From Aminicenans sp964648465 (GTDB lineage: Bacteria; Acidobacteriota; Aminicenantia; Aminicenantales; Aminicenantaceae), in the NCBI GenBank assembly GCA_964648465.1, contig CAZYMU010000011.1:1-64000 (forward strand): a DNA stretch of 64,000 nucleotides. Direction: 5' to 3'. A program made the position numbers and the translations under genes. Shown in pieces: positions 1 through 9,358 of this stretch. Position 1 is the stretch's first letter, and each line of letters opens with the position of its first letter. Under the pieces are notes generated by a model. It saw only the letters and a program-made list of their open reading frames with translations. It did not search any database and was not told where the DNA came from.

Positions 1-34
1 TCTCTGCCTATAGAGGAAATGTCTTAGTTAAAAT

Positions 35-70
35 ATTTAAGTTGCGGAATCGCTGTTCCGCAACTTAAAT
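35..70. terminator. Strong hairpin, likely bidirectional terminator
   Basis: A perfect 15-bp stem (35-49 pairs with 56-70) closes a 6-nt loop TCGCTG and is followed by a run of T. The stem core is AAGTTGCGGAA and its complement. It lies inside a second, outer inverted repeat (CCTATAGAG at 7-15, CTCTATAGG at 90-98). Because the stem starts with A-rich and ends with T-rich sequence it could stop transcription in both directions. It probably ends a gene left of the window. Confidence 0.7.
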
Positions 71-198
71 TTTTCAGATAACACACTTTCTCTATAGGTA
101 GAACGTTTTTCAGCTAAACTGGATTGATTATTAAGGTTATAAGAAATATAATATTTAGTGAGAAGTTTAGTCTAAGAATAGTCTTTCTAAGGTGACGA

Positions 199-573
199 AT
201 GAGAGGAGAAAAATTGGAAAAGAATATTAACCTGATTGCTATTTTGTGGATAGCTTTAGGTGCCATGAGTTTTATGGCTGGCTTTATGGTTTTTATCATT
301 CTATTCGGGGTGTCTTTTATCCCTCATATGGGATATGAAGCACCTATTATTCTGAGAAGCGTAGGGTTAGGTATTGGTCTGTTTTTGGTGATTCTTTCTA
401 TTCCCAACATCATCTGCGGTATTGGACTGACCAAAAAGAAGGAATGGGCAAGAATCCTTACCCTGATTTTGGCATTTATATCCCTGCTGAATTTCCCGTT
501 AGGGACGGCCCTGGGGATATATTCTTTTGTGATTCTGCTGAAGGATGAGACCATCCAGCTTTTTAAAGCTTAG
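199..573 (+). CDS. Small four-helix membrane protein, unknown function
   Basis: This is a 124-aa protein with four predicted hydrophobic helices (about residues 10-35, 48-68, 80-92 and 97-115) joined by short polar loops. A KKKEWAR segment sits between helices 2 and 3, as in small membrane proteins of the DUF4064/DUF2127 kind, but I do not recognise a named family. ATG at 199 follows a weak purine-rich stretch; an in-frame TTG at 214 is a second possible start. It stands alone, convergent with alr. Nothing in it indicates a substrate. Confidence 0.7.
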   Translation: MRGEKLEKNINLIAILWIALGAMSFMAGFMVFIILFGVSFIPHMGYEAPIILRSVGLGIGLFLVILSIPNIICGIGLTKKKEWARILTLILAFISLLNFPLGTALGIYSFVILLKDETIQLFKA

Positions 574-601
574 CTGACAAAAAGACCCAGGTGCATTTAT
601 T

Positions 602-1747
602 CTATTTCACAATCCGAGGAATAAGAGGGTTTATTCGTGTAACAATCTCATAGTTAATGGTGCCGCATAGAGAAGCCAGGTAATCAGCTGTAATTTTTTC
701 CCTGCCCTGCCGACCAAGGAGGACCACTTCATCTTCGACTCTTACAACCGGAATGTCTGTAATATCAGCGGTGATGAAGTTCATTGCAACTCTGCCGCGA
801 AGAGGAGCTCTTTTCCCGTTGACTAGAACATAGGAAGAGTTTGAAAGACCCCGGTCATAACCGTCATTATATCCAACAGGAATTACAGCTAATTTTGTCG
901 GACGTGTTGTCTTGAATGTACAGCCGTATCCTATGAAAGCATCCTCCGGGATTTCTTTTATTTGGACGATTCTGGCTTTCCATGAAAGGACGGGTTTTAA
1001 CTCAATAGGCTTCCTCCGGGCCTGAATGCAGGAGAGGTAGGTTTCTCTGGAAGGCCACAGGCCATATATTCCGATTCCAGCCCGGACCATGTCAAAATAT
1101 GTCTCAGGAAAAAGAATAGCTGCTGCTGAACAAGCTGTATGTTTTATTGGGATTTCAATATTATTTTTTTTCAAAATATTGATGTATTGATTGTATTTTT
1201 CGAGTTGACTCTGAGCATAGCTGTGATCAATAGTGTCCTCAATATTGGCGAAATGGGTAGATAATCCCTCGATCTTGAGATAAGGATATTCCTGTATTTT
1301 TCTAATGAGGGATAACAATTTATCCCTATCTATTCCCTGACGATAAACACCGGTCTCGGTTTTTATATGGAGATAAGCCTTTTTCTTGATTGCTGAAGTG
1401 ATTTCTCCTAGTTTTTTTATTGTTTCCTCATTGTATACAGTCAAGCGGAAATTATTTTCCACTGCCATACTGAGTTTTGAGAGAGGGACATAACCGAGCA
1501 GAATGATTGTCAAATTAATCCCATTTTTTTTAAGAATCAAAGCCTCATCGAGAGAATTTACTCCCAGCCAGTCAGCACCATATATGGCGGCTAATTTTGA
1601 AATCTCTATGAGACCGTGTCCGTAACTGTTAGATTTTACAACGACAGTCATCTTTCTTTCCGGGCCTATAAGGTTTCTGAATTGCTGGATGTTATGCTTT
1701 AAAGCAAACGAATCAATTTCAACCCACTGAAGAAAATCTTTTTTCAT
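602..1747 (-). CDS. alr: Alanine racemase
   Basis: This PLP enzyme interconverts L- and D-alanine in the cytoplasm, supplying D-alanine for peptidoglycan. Its 381 aa match the family length. The PLP lysine is K38 in VVKSNSYGHG, and the opposing catalytic tyrosine is Y274 in the GYGCTF motif. The barrel motif GIGIYGLWP and the C-terminal beta-domain motif GYDRGLSN are present. It is monocistronic, divergent from nothing nearby, and about 50 bp upstream of an MBL gene on the same strand. The ribosome site before ATG is weak. The identification is secure from motifs and length. Confidence 0.93.
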   Translation of the reverse strand: MKKDFLQWVEIDSFALKHNIQQFRNLIGPERKMTVVVKSNSYGHGLIEISKLAAIYGADWLGVNSLDEALILKKNGINLTIILLGYVPLSKLSMAVENNFRLTVYNEETIKKLGEITSAIKKKAYLHIKTETGVYRQGIDRDKLLSLIRKIQEYPYLKIEGLSTHFANIEDTIDHSYAQSQLEKYNQYINILKKNNIEIPIKHTACSAAAILFPETYFDMVRAGIGIYGLWPSRETYLSCIQARRKPIELKPVLSWKARIVQIKEIPEDAFIGYGCTFKTTRPTKLAVIPVGYNDGYDRGLSNSSYVLVNGKRAPLRGRVAMNFITADITDIPVVRVEDEVVLLGRQGREKITADYLASLCGTINYEIVTRINPLIPRIVK

Positions 1748-1801
1748 TGGGATTTCTCTTTTTCCTAGAATTATATATAAAACAGTTTAGATAGATTTGT
1801 A

Positions 1802-2530
1802 CTACTGCTTGATTACAACATTTACTTTGTCTTTCAACAGTTCTTTGAATTTTTCAGCATCTGCTGGGGTTCCTTCATACAGGCCGTAATGAATTGGGAT
1901 CGCGATTTTAGCCTTAACATCACATGCTGCATCAGCAGCCTCTCTGACACTGTTCATTGTGTAAGTCTGGCCGAGCGGCAGCATGGCAATATCGCATTCA
2001 AATGTTTTCATTTCCGGGATGCGCTCTGTATCTCCTGCATGATAGATTCTCACACCGTCGACTGTGATAATGTAACCTACCCATTTATTTGCTTTCGGGT
2101 GAAAATTAGTTTTTACTACATTATAAGCAGGTACTGCTTCAATTTTTATATCATTGACAGAGGTTTTAAAACCTGGCTCAGATTCCAATATCCTGGCATT
2201 CTCGATCCCTGCAAGTTTGGAAGAACAGTCTTTTGTAGCAACAATCACAGTATCTTTAGTTGCTATTTTTTTGATGTCTGAAGGAGAAAAATGGTCACTG
2301 TGGCTGTGTGTGATGAGAATAATATCAGCCCTGTCTGCTTTTTTAATGTGAAAAGGGTCAATATAGATGATTTTCCCTCCAGCAGTAATTTTTACGGCGG
2401 ACTGGCCAAACCATTGGATATTTTTTACCATTTCCATAGGATTATCTCCTTTTATTATTGTAGCATTTGCTGATTGAATATTAAAACCCACCAAAAAAAT
2501 TAAAGCTGGCAGGATACATAATATTTTCAT
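1802..2530 (-). CDS. Exported UlaG-like metallo-beta-lactamase-fold hydrolase
   Basis: This 242-aa protein starts with a Sec-type signal peptide (hydrophobic residues 3-23). The MBL metal site HSHSDH lies at residues 75-80, and further ligands are likely in YHAGDT and the C-terminal IPIHYG. The compact UPF0173/UlaG-like layout suggests a small phosphoester, lactone or amide substrate, but the reaction cannot be told from sequence. An export signal is uncommon for this family and places the enzyme in the periplasm. A strong AAAGGAGG site sits 6-7 nt before ATG. The gene follows alr on the same strand and may be transcribed before it. Confidence 0.85.
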   Translation of the reverse strand: MKILCILPALIFLVGFNIQSANATIIKGDNPMEMVKNIQWFGQSAVKITAGGKIIYIDPFHIKKADRADIILITHSHSDHFSPSDIKKIATKDTVIVATKDCSSKLAGIENARILESEPGFKTSVNDIKIEAVPAYNVVKTNFHPKANKWVGYIITVDGVRIYHAGDTERIPEMKTFECDIAMLPLGQTYTMNSVREAADAACDVKAKIAIPIHYGLYEGTPADAEKFKELLKDKVNVVIKQ

Positions 2531-2639
2531 TGTTTGCCTCCTTTTCGTGTGTATATAATACCATTTTTGGAAGTAAGCTTAAATCGTTAATTTAGATTAT
2601 CTTTTTACTGTTTGCTTCTTTTAAAAGGAACAGATAAAC

Positions 2640-3959
2640 TTGAGCACTATGCCTGAGGAAACGCTGACTTTAAAAAGAATATTCCACTTTTGGATACCCC
2701 TTGCAGCTACATGGTTTATGATGGCTGCAGAGGGGCCGTTTTTAGCAGCGGTCATTGCCCGCCTAACAGATCCAAAATACAATCTGGCTGCTTATGGAGT
2801 CGCCTTCTCTTTTGCCATATTAATAGAGTCGCCGATTATTATGATCATGAGTGCATCGAATGCACTGGTAAAAGACAGAGATTCTTTTCTCAAATTAAGG
2901 AATTTTACTTATGTATTAAATGGAGTCATAACCGTTGTTATGATTATTTTTTTACTGCCTTTAGTCTTTAACTTCATTACAATCAAGCTGATCGGATTGC
3001 CTGAAAATGTATCTCGGTTAACACATTATGCATGTATTGTTTTACTCCCCTGGCCAGCTGCTATTGGCTATAGGAGATTTTATCAGGGAATTCTAGTCAG
3101 CAGCCATCTTCCAAAGCGGGTTGCTTACGGGACAGTGGTTCGTTTGTCCTCAATGGCAATAACAGCTTTAATTTGTTACTGGTTTTTTAACCTGACTGGT
3201 GCTGTGGTGGGTGCAATGGCGCTTTCGTTAGGAGTTGTGGCCGAAGCAGTAGCTAGCAAGCTTATGGCCCAAAAATCTGTCAATCGTCTCTTGTTAAAAA
3301 AATCGAAGGAAGAATCATTAAGCTACAGATTTATTTCGGCCTTTTATTTTCCTCTGGCACTGACTTCTATTCTGAGTTTATCTATCCAGCCAATGGTGAC
3401 TTTTTTTATTGGGCACAGCCGGATGGCACTAGAATCTCTAGCAGTACTGCCTGTTATAAATTCTCTTGTCTTTATTTTCAGATGCACTGGATTTTCCTTT
3501 CAAGAAGTTGCTATAGCTTTATTTGGTGAGAATAATGAATTTTATAAACCACTGAGAAATTTTGCAGTTCTTCTCGGGCTAATTGTAACAGCAGGCCTTT
3601 TTTTCGTAGCTTTTACGCCGATGTCTTTTCTTTGGTTCAATAAAGTCAGCGGCCTTTCTTTGGAATTGACAGTGTTTGCTAATCTTCCAACTAAAATAGT
3701 GTCAATAATGCCCGGCCTGGTTGTTTTGCTCTCTTTTCAGAGGGCATTTCTTGTGAATAATAGAAAAACAAAGCCGATAACTGTTGCCACTGTCATTGAA
3801 GTAGTTGCCATCATTACAATTCTTCTGTTCGCGATTGATTTTTTTGGAATTGTAGGTGCTGTTGCAGCAGCCTTGTCTCTAATTATTGGGCGTTTTTTGG
3901 CAAACAGTTATTTGGTTATTCCTGTTCTTCAGGTATTGAAAAAGGGAAAACACGGATGA
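2640..3959 (+). CDS. Polytopic transporter of the MOP/ANKH-like type
   Basis: This 439-aa integral membrane protein has about 12 helices. The fold class is MATE/MurJ-like. The segment YRRFYQGILVSS and the overall pattern resemble bacterial homologues of the ANKH (progressive ankylosis) transporter; the substrate is unknown. The best start is TTG at 2640, 10 nt after an AAAGGA site, because the next ATG (2649) lies 19 nt away from it. Its stop overlaps the start of the next reading frame (ATGATAA), so the two were probably co-transcribed. Assignment beyond 'multidrug/lipid flippase superfamily' is tentative. Confidence 0.75.
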   Translation: MSTMPEETLTLKRIFHFWIPLAATWFMMAAEGPFLAAVIARLTDPKYNLAAYGVAFSFAILIESPIIMIMSASNALVKDRDSFLKLRNFTYVLNGVITVVMIIFLLPLVFNFITIKLIGLPENVSRLTHYACIVLLPWPAAIGYRRFYQGILVSSHLPKRVAYGTVVRLSSMAITALICYWFFNLTGAVVGAMALSLGVVAEAVASKLMAQKSVNRLLLKKSKEESLSYRFISAFYFPLALTSILSLSIQPMVTFFIGHSRMALESLAVLPVINSLVFIFRCTGFSFQEVAIALFGENNEFYKPLRNFAVLLGLIVTAGLFFVAFTPMSFLWFNKVSGLSLELTVFANLPTKIVSIMPGLVVLLSFQRAFLVNNRKTKPITVATVIEVVAIITILLFAIDFFGIVGAVAAALSLIIGRFLANSYLVIPVLQVLKKGKHG

Positions 3960-5892
3960 TAAAAAGTATGTTTAAATTTTTTATATTGAATTCGGTTTTT
4001 AAAGGCTTGAAATGGCGTTTTATCGGGCCTGACGTTATCAGTGGAAGATGCACAGATGTCGCTGTTCCCAGGGGCAGCAGACAAACGATTTATGTTGGTG
4101 CAGCTACAGGGGGAATATGGAAGACCGTAAATTCGGGAATAACATGGGAACCCATCATGGATGATGTTCCTTCTATATCAATGAAAGAATCGGTGCATGC
4201 GACCTTGTGATGGATCCTAAAAAGCACAATACGCTCTACGTTTCTATGTGGAATAGAATCCGCAGGCGTTGGAGTGATCCTCAACCCGGTCCTGGAGACG
4301 GGATTTTTAAGACGACTGATGGAGGAAAGACCTGGAAGCAGATAACAAACGGGCTTCCTGATCTAGCATATACAGGGAGAATCGGTATTGATATCGCCAG
4401 AAACAATCCAAAAGTGCTCTATACTTTTGTCGATAACCATAATCCTGGCCAGATGTCCAAAAAGGGTGAGAGGGATGCCTACGGAAGGTTGAAAAAAGGA
4501 AGAAAAATCGTTGGCGCAGAAGTTTACCGTTCCGATGACAGGGGAGAAAACTGGACAAAAGTGAGTCCCTCTAATGAGATGATGGAAGGATTTGGGGGTA
4601 CCTACGGCTGGGTTTTTGGACAGATACGGGTTGACCCTAACGATGAAAATACAATTTATATAATGGGTCTTGCACTGGCGAAATCCACGGATGGAGGCAA
4701 GTCGTTCAAGAGACTGTACTTTACCGGGCTGCACGGTGACCACCACGGCCTTTGGATAGACCCTAAGGATTCAAATTATCTTATCAATGTCAATGATGGA
4801 GGAGTTAATGTCTCCTATGATGGTGGCGAGAAATGGAGGGATTTTCATACTATCCATCCGGTTGTTCAGTTTTATAATGTTGCCTATGACATGGAAAAAC
4901 CGTTCAATGTTTACGGTTCTGTTCAGGATCACGGTACTTACAGGGGAAATGTGGCTCATAATCTTCCATGGAGACAAAGACCGCAAGGCCTTATGACACG
5001 GTGGGAAAGTGCGCCTGGCGGCGAAGGAACAACAATTGCGGTCGACACAACAAATCCAAATATTATGTATTCATCATCTTTTTATGGAAGGTTGCAGAGG
5101 TCTGAATACAAACCAGGACTGACTGGAAAATGGATAACTAGGAGTATTGTTCCAAAGGTTGACCAAAATGAACCTTCTCTTCGCGGCCAATGGCTCGCGC
5201 CGACAATAATTTCTCCTCACAATCATAAAGTCATCTACCACGGTATGCAGTATCTATTCCGTTCAAAAGATATGGGAGAGACATGGGAAAGAATCAGTCC
5301 TGATCTGTCATATAATAATCCCGATCGAATTGGGAAACTTCCGTTTGCCATTCCTCATCAATGTTTGACAGATATTTCTGAATCGCCTTTTCAATTCGGC
5401 CTTATTTATGTTGGAACGGACGACGGTAGAGTCCATATAACAAAAAATGGTGGCAAGACCTGGACAGAGATTGTCAATGGACTTCCATATAATAAACATG
5501 TTTCAAGGGTTGTCGCTTCAAAATATGATAAAGGCACGGTCTATCTGACACTTAATGGTCGAAGAGATGATAATTTTACAGATTATATCTATAAATCTAC
5601 AGATTATGGCCAAACTTGGATGGATATTTCCGGGAATATCCCGGGTGGACCTGTTAATGTCATTAGAGAAGACCCAAAAAACAAAGATGTGCTCTATGTT
5701 GGCACAGATTTAGGTGTATATGTAACAGTGAATGGCGGGAAAGAATGGCAGGTGCTGGCAAACGGCCTCCCGAATTGTTTTGTTTGGGACCTCATCATTC
5801 ATCCCCGTGATAACACTTTGGTAATTGCTACAAACGGGCGGGGAATGTATGTAATTAATAATGTGTCTCCGATTCAAAAATATGGTCAGTAG
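3956..5892 (+). pseudogene. BNR/Asp-box beta-propeller protein, broken by a frame-shifting deletion
   Basis: Two overlapping frames (3956-4210 and 4207-5892) together match the intact propeller at 13123-15519. The first frame carries the LKWRFIGP...SGRCTD start and first repeat, then runs out of frame at SISMKESV. The second frame resumes at YINERIGACDLVMD, equivalent to YINAKTGAIDLVMD in the paralogue. Roughly 100 residues (paralogue positions about 126-225) are missing. The signal peptide is missing too: the frame begins with a short replacement N-terminus. The rest retains Asp boxes such as TTDGGKTW and STDYGQTW through to the C-terminus. A restart at 4207 giving a 561-aa cytoplasmic fragment is possible but unlikely to be functional. 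Confidence 0.85.
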
Positions 5893-5994
5893 AGTCAGGA
5901 TAAAATAAAACCTGTAATGAAAAATAAATATTGGGCTCGGCATAATTTATGAATAATTCAGGTTAAGATAGGAAAAAATTAAAGGGAGTGAGGA

Positions 5995-7506
5995 ATGAAC
6001 GTTTATATCATTATTATTTTACTTTATCTTGCAGCATTAACAATCATGAATTTCTGGAAGTCGAGGAAGGTAAAGACTCAGGACGACATGATGCTTGCAG
6101 GAAGGTCAATACCTGTATACAAGATGGTCTTCACTCTTATTTGTACATGGATCGGGTCAGGAACCTTTATAGCGGGTGCAGAGTTTGCTGCAAAAGCAGG
6201 ATGGAGTGCCATGTGGCAGCCTGCTGGAGCGTGGGTTGGCATCATAATTATTTATTTTCTAGCGGCGAAAATAAGGACATTCGGTCAATATACGGTTGGA
6301 GATATTTTAGAAGAAAGATTCGGCCCTGTGGCGAGAATTTTTGGTGCAATTGCTATCTTCATTAGTTTTACTGTAATCGTAAGTTACCAGTTCAAGGCTG
6401 GAGGTTATGTTTTAAATGCCATCTCAGATGGTAAAATTTCTACAGACCAGGGGATGTTTATGGCAGCGGCTTTTGTAATTTTGTTCACATTTATAGGTGG
6501 AATGATCGCTATTGCCAACACCGACCTTCCCAATGGTATCGTTATTTTGACTGCAACAATTCTTTCTACACCGTTTGTTATGATTGCAGCTGGAGGGGGG
6601 GATAAAATAAAGGCAGTTTTGCCTCAATCTCATTTTCAGGTATTCAGTTCCCAATTCGGAGGAAACCCTTATTTAAAGATTCCTGCAATTGGGATTTCTG
6701 GAATGCTGCTGTTGTTAGGTGTACAGAGTATGTATCAAAAATTTTACAGTGCAAGAAATCCGAGTGAAGCTAGGAAGGCTGCAGGAATCTGGGTAGTCGG
6801 TACTATTATTATTGAAGGTGTTGCTGTTGTGATGGCGGTCTTCGCTGCCTCTTATTTCTGGCCTGAATTGCAGTCCGGAGCAATGGATCATGCTGAAGTT
6901 ATTGTCCAGGCTGCAAAAAGAATGATACCTCTGCCGGTTGGAGTTATGTTGTTAGGTGCGGCAACCGCAGTGGTCATTTCAACAGGGATGAATTATCTGT
7001 TATCTCCGACAACAACTTTAATTCATGATATATACCAGAGGTTTTTAACAAAAAAGTCTGCGCAAAAAGAGGAATCAGAGAAAATGCTAATATGGCTGCA
7101 GAAAGGCTTAATCATTATTGTTGGATTAATTGCCTTTTTCATGGCATGGAAAATGGTATCAGTACTTGAGAGCGCTTATTTTGCATATACATTATATGGT
7201 GTTGTCATCACGCCTCCTCTATTAGCTGCTCTGGTCTCAAAGAGAGTCACCAAAGCTGCAGGGCTTGTTTCCATCATATCAGGCACTATTATTATTTTGT
7301 TCTTGAAAGTGTCAGGTTACATCTGGCCGTCTATTATGGTTCCTGTCGGTGATCCTAATGGCGATCCTTTTGGGATCCCGATTCTTTACTCCGCGTTGGC
7401 TGTTGTCCTTCTCATCTTGATTGTTGTTTCATGTTTTACAAAGCCTCCTTCAAAGGAAGTGCTTGCGAAGTTCTTTCCTGAAAAGGCTGAAGGCCGCAGG
7501 CCTTAG
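5995..7506 (+). CDS. Sodium:solute symporter (SSS family)
   Basis: This 503-aa inner-membrane protein has about 13 helices and the LeuT-like SSS layout. The N-terminal motif GRSIPVYKMVFTLICTWIGSG and the VGDILEERFG segment after helix 3 are typical. It should import an organic solute with Na+, but the substrate cannot be read off. The next gene, 106 bp downstream, is a citrate-lyase-alpha-like CoA transferase, so a carboxylate is a reasonable guess. AAAGGGAGTGAGG precedes ATG. An alternative is a sugar or amino-acid substrate. Confidence 0.85.
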   Translation: MNVYIIIILLYLAALTIMNFWKSRKVKTQDDMMLAGRSIPVYKMVFTLICTWIGSGTFIAGAEFAAKAGWSAMWQPAGAWVGIIIIYFLAAKIRTFGQYTVGDILEERFGPVARIFGAIAIFISFTVIVSYQFKAGGYVLNAISDGKISTDQGMFMAAAFVILFTFIGGMIAIANTDLPNGIVILTATILSTPFVMIAAGGGDKIKAVLPQSHFQVFSSQFGGNPYLKIPAIGISGMLLLLGVQSMYQKFYSARNPSEARKAAGIWVVGTIIIEGVAVVMAVFAASYFWPELQSGAMDHAEVIVQAAKRMIPLPVGVMLLGAATAVVISTGMNYLLSPTTTLIHDIYQRFLTKKSAQKEESEKMLIWLQKGLIIIVGLIAFFMAWKMVSVLESAYFAYTLYGVVITPPLLAALVSKRVTKAAGLVSIISGTIIILFLKVSGYIWPSIMVPVGDPNGDPFGIPILYSALAVVLLILIVVSCFTKPPSKEVLAKFFPEKAEGRRP

Positions 7507-7612
7507 AGCTTGAAGATAAGGAATAAGGACTGGCAGTTGATATAATAAAATACATTGATATATTAAGATTTATTAATGGAGTGATAAAGATTTTACGGGG
7601 AGGTGTCATAAA

Positions 7613-9175
7613 ATGAAGATACATGGTAAAGATTACAAACCTTTTGTTTCGGCATTTAATGACGAAACCTACTCAAGTACCATAGTTGCAAGGAGAGGGG
7701 CTTCACCCATCCCTTGCGGGAAAAGTAAAGTTGTAACGCTTGAGAGTATCATCGAAATAATCCAGGATGGGGATACTATCTCCTACCCTCATTATTACCG
7801 GATGGGGGATAAAGGCCTTAAACTTATAGTCGATAAATTGAGAGAGCAGGGCAAGAAAGGGATAATACTCTATGCCAATGCGATTTTTGACCATACAGAC
7901 CCATGGCTTTACGAGGCCTTCCAGGATGGGACACTCGGGGGGCTGTACGGGAATGTCTACAGGAAATTTGGCACTCATGTGATGGCTGGAGATCTGCTTC
8001 CATGGATTTCTGTTGGGTTTTCGCATGGAAACAGGGTCAGGAAGCTGCAGACAGGCGAAGTTAAGGTTAAAGTGGGTTTTGGCCCAGTGCCGATTGCTGA
8101 TGTCTATGGAAATGCCAATGGCTTAATGGGAAAGGAAAGTCAACTTTGCGGTCCTTTAGGCTTATTCGCTGCTGATTGTGAGTTTGCCGACTATATCTGT
8201 TTACTGGCAGGTACCGTGAGTCATGACTTTATCGTTCCGGCCTCGATTTCAATGGAAAATGTGGATTTTGTTGTTCCGGTTGAAACACCTGGATTGGCTG
8301 CTGGGATAGGAGGAGGGACACTCGACATTGGGAAGGCCAGGAGCCATCCCTTCAATGCAAGAATAGCTGAGAACGTAACAAGAGTGATGGAAGCGTCTGG
8401 CGTTGTGAAGGATAATTTCAATTTCCAGGTCGGCGCAGGTGCAGGTCTCATTGTGCTTGATAATATAAGAAATATTCTCAAGAAAGCAGGGATAAGGGCT
8501 AACTTTTCCATTGGGGGGATTACTTCCATGCATGTTGAAATGCTTGAAGAGGGAACGGTCAGATACTTGCTGCACGGTCAGCTTTTTGAGCCAAGTACAA
8601 AGGTTGTCCATTCTTTACTTTGGCATTCCGGACACGTGGAAATGACTGCGGGATGTTATGCATCGGTTGCCAACAAGGAAAGTGCTGTTAACATGCTTGA
8701 TTTTGCCGTACTGTCAGCTCTTGAAGTAGACTTGGATTTCAATGTGAATACTGTTTGTGCCAACGGCCGGATTATTGGGGGAATCGGTGGAGGGCAGGAT
8801 GTGGCTGCGGGTGCCGAGCTTACAGTAATTTTCCTGCCTATTGCGACAGGGAAAAATGGAATAGGACATCCAAAGGTTGTTGAAAAGGTCTATACGCGTT
8901 CAACTCCCGGAGAAGTTGTGGATGTTGTAGTGACAGAAGAATATGCATCCGTCAATCCAAAAAGTAAAAGCTGTTACCGGGATGCAGTTATAGAAAACGC
9001 AGGAAAATTCGGATTGAAAATTGTTCCTATCGAAGAACTTCATGAATTGTCAGTAAAGAAGGCGAAAGAGATAGGGAAAATTCTTCCTAGAAGAGAGACT
9101 ACGGATGAAATAGTCCATATCGTTGAATGGCGGGATGGAACCCTGCTTGATGTATTAAAGAAGCCTGTCTCTTAG
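7613..9175 (+). CDS. citF: Citrate lyase alpha-subunit-like CoA transferase
   Basis: The 520-aa length and motifs (GGIGGGQDVAAGAEL, PHYYRMGDKGL, the VNTVCANGRIIGG block) fit the citrate CoA-transferase subunit CitF, which moves acyl carrier between acetate and citrate. No beta (CitE), acyl-carrier (CitD) or accessory (CitC/G/X) genes are here, so it may instead act as a free-standing carboxylate CoA transferase. A GGGGAGG site lies before ATG. It follows the SSS symporter on the same strand and may form an uptake and activation pair with it. The family call is firm; the physiological substrate is open. Confidence 0.85.
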   Translation: MKIHGKDYKPFVSAFNDETYSSTIVARRGASPIPCGKSKVVTLESIIEIIQDGDTISYPHYYRMGDKGLKLIVDKLREQGKKGIILYANAIFDHTDPWLYEAFQDGTLGGLYGNVYRKFGTHVMAGDLLPWISVGFSHGNRVRKLQTGEVKVKVGFGPVPIADVYGNANGLMGKESQLCGPLGLFAADCEFADYICLLAGTVSHDFIVPASISMENVDFVVPVETPGLAAGIGGGTLDIGKARSHPFNARIAENVTRVMEASGVVKDNFNFQVGAGAGLIVLDNIRNILKKAGIRANFSIGGITSMHVEMLEEGTVRYLLHGQLFEPSTKVVHSLLWHSGHVEMTAGCYASVANKESAVNMLDFAVLSALEVDLDFNVNTVCANGRIIGGIGGGQDVAAGAELTVIFLPIATGKNGIGHPKVVEKVYTRSTPGEVVDVVVTEEYASVNPKSKSCYRDAVIENAGKFGLKIVPIEELHELSVKKAKEIGKILPRRETTDEIVHIVEWRDGTLLDVLKKPVS

Positions 9176-9342
9176 AGATATTGTTTCCCGTCTTTTGGCT
9201 CCTTGTCTGAAAGGCAAAAATTGCTGACAATAGATTTAAATTATATTATCGAGAAAGCATAGGATAAACTAGTTCTGAAAGGTTCATGGGGAACGATCAA
9301 AGCTAGGCTTAATTTATATGATATATCAGCAATTTTTATGAG

Positions 9343-9358
9343 TAAACCACGTGGGTTA
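9343..9358. repeat. CACGTG-centred palindrome, member of a short REP-like family
   Basis: TAAACCACGTGGGTTA is a near-perfect palindrome at the 3' ends of the convergent citF and UPF0282 genes, overlapping the latter's stop codon. The flank GTGGGTTATTCAC recurs at 49523-49536, and in opposite orientation (GTGAATAATCCA) at 52176-52187. The position suggests a transcription stop or REP-like element. Confidence 0.45.
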
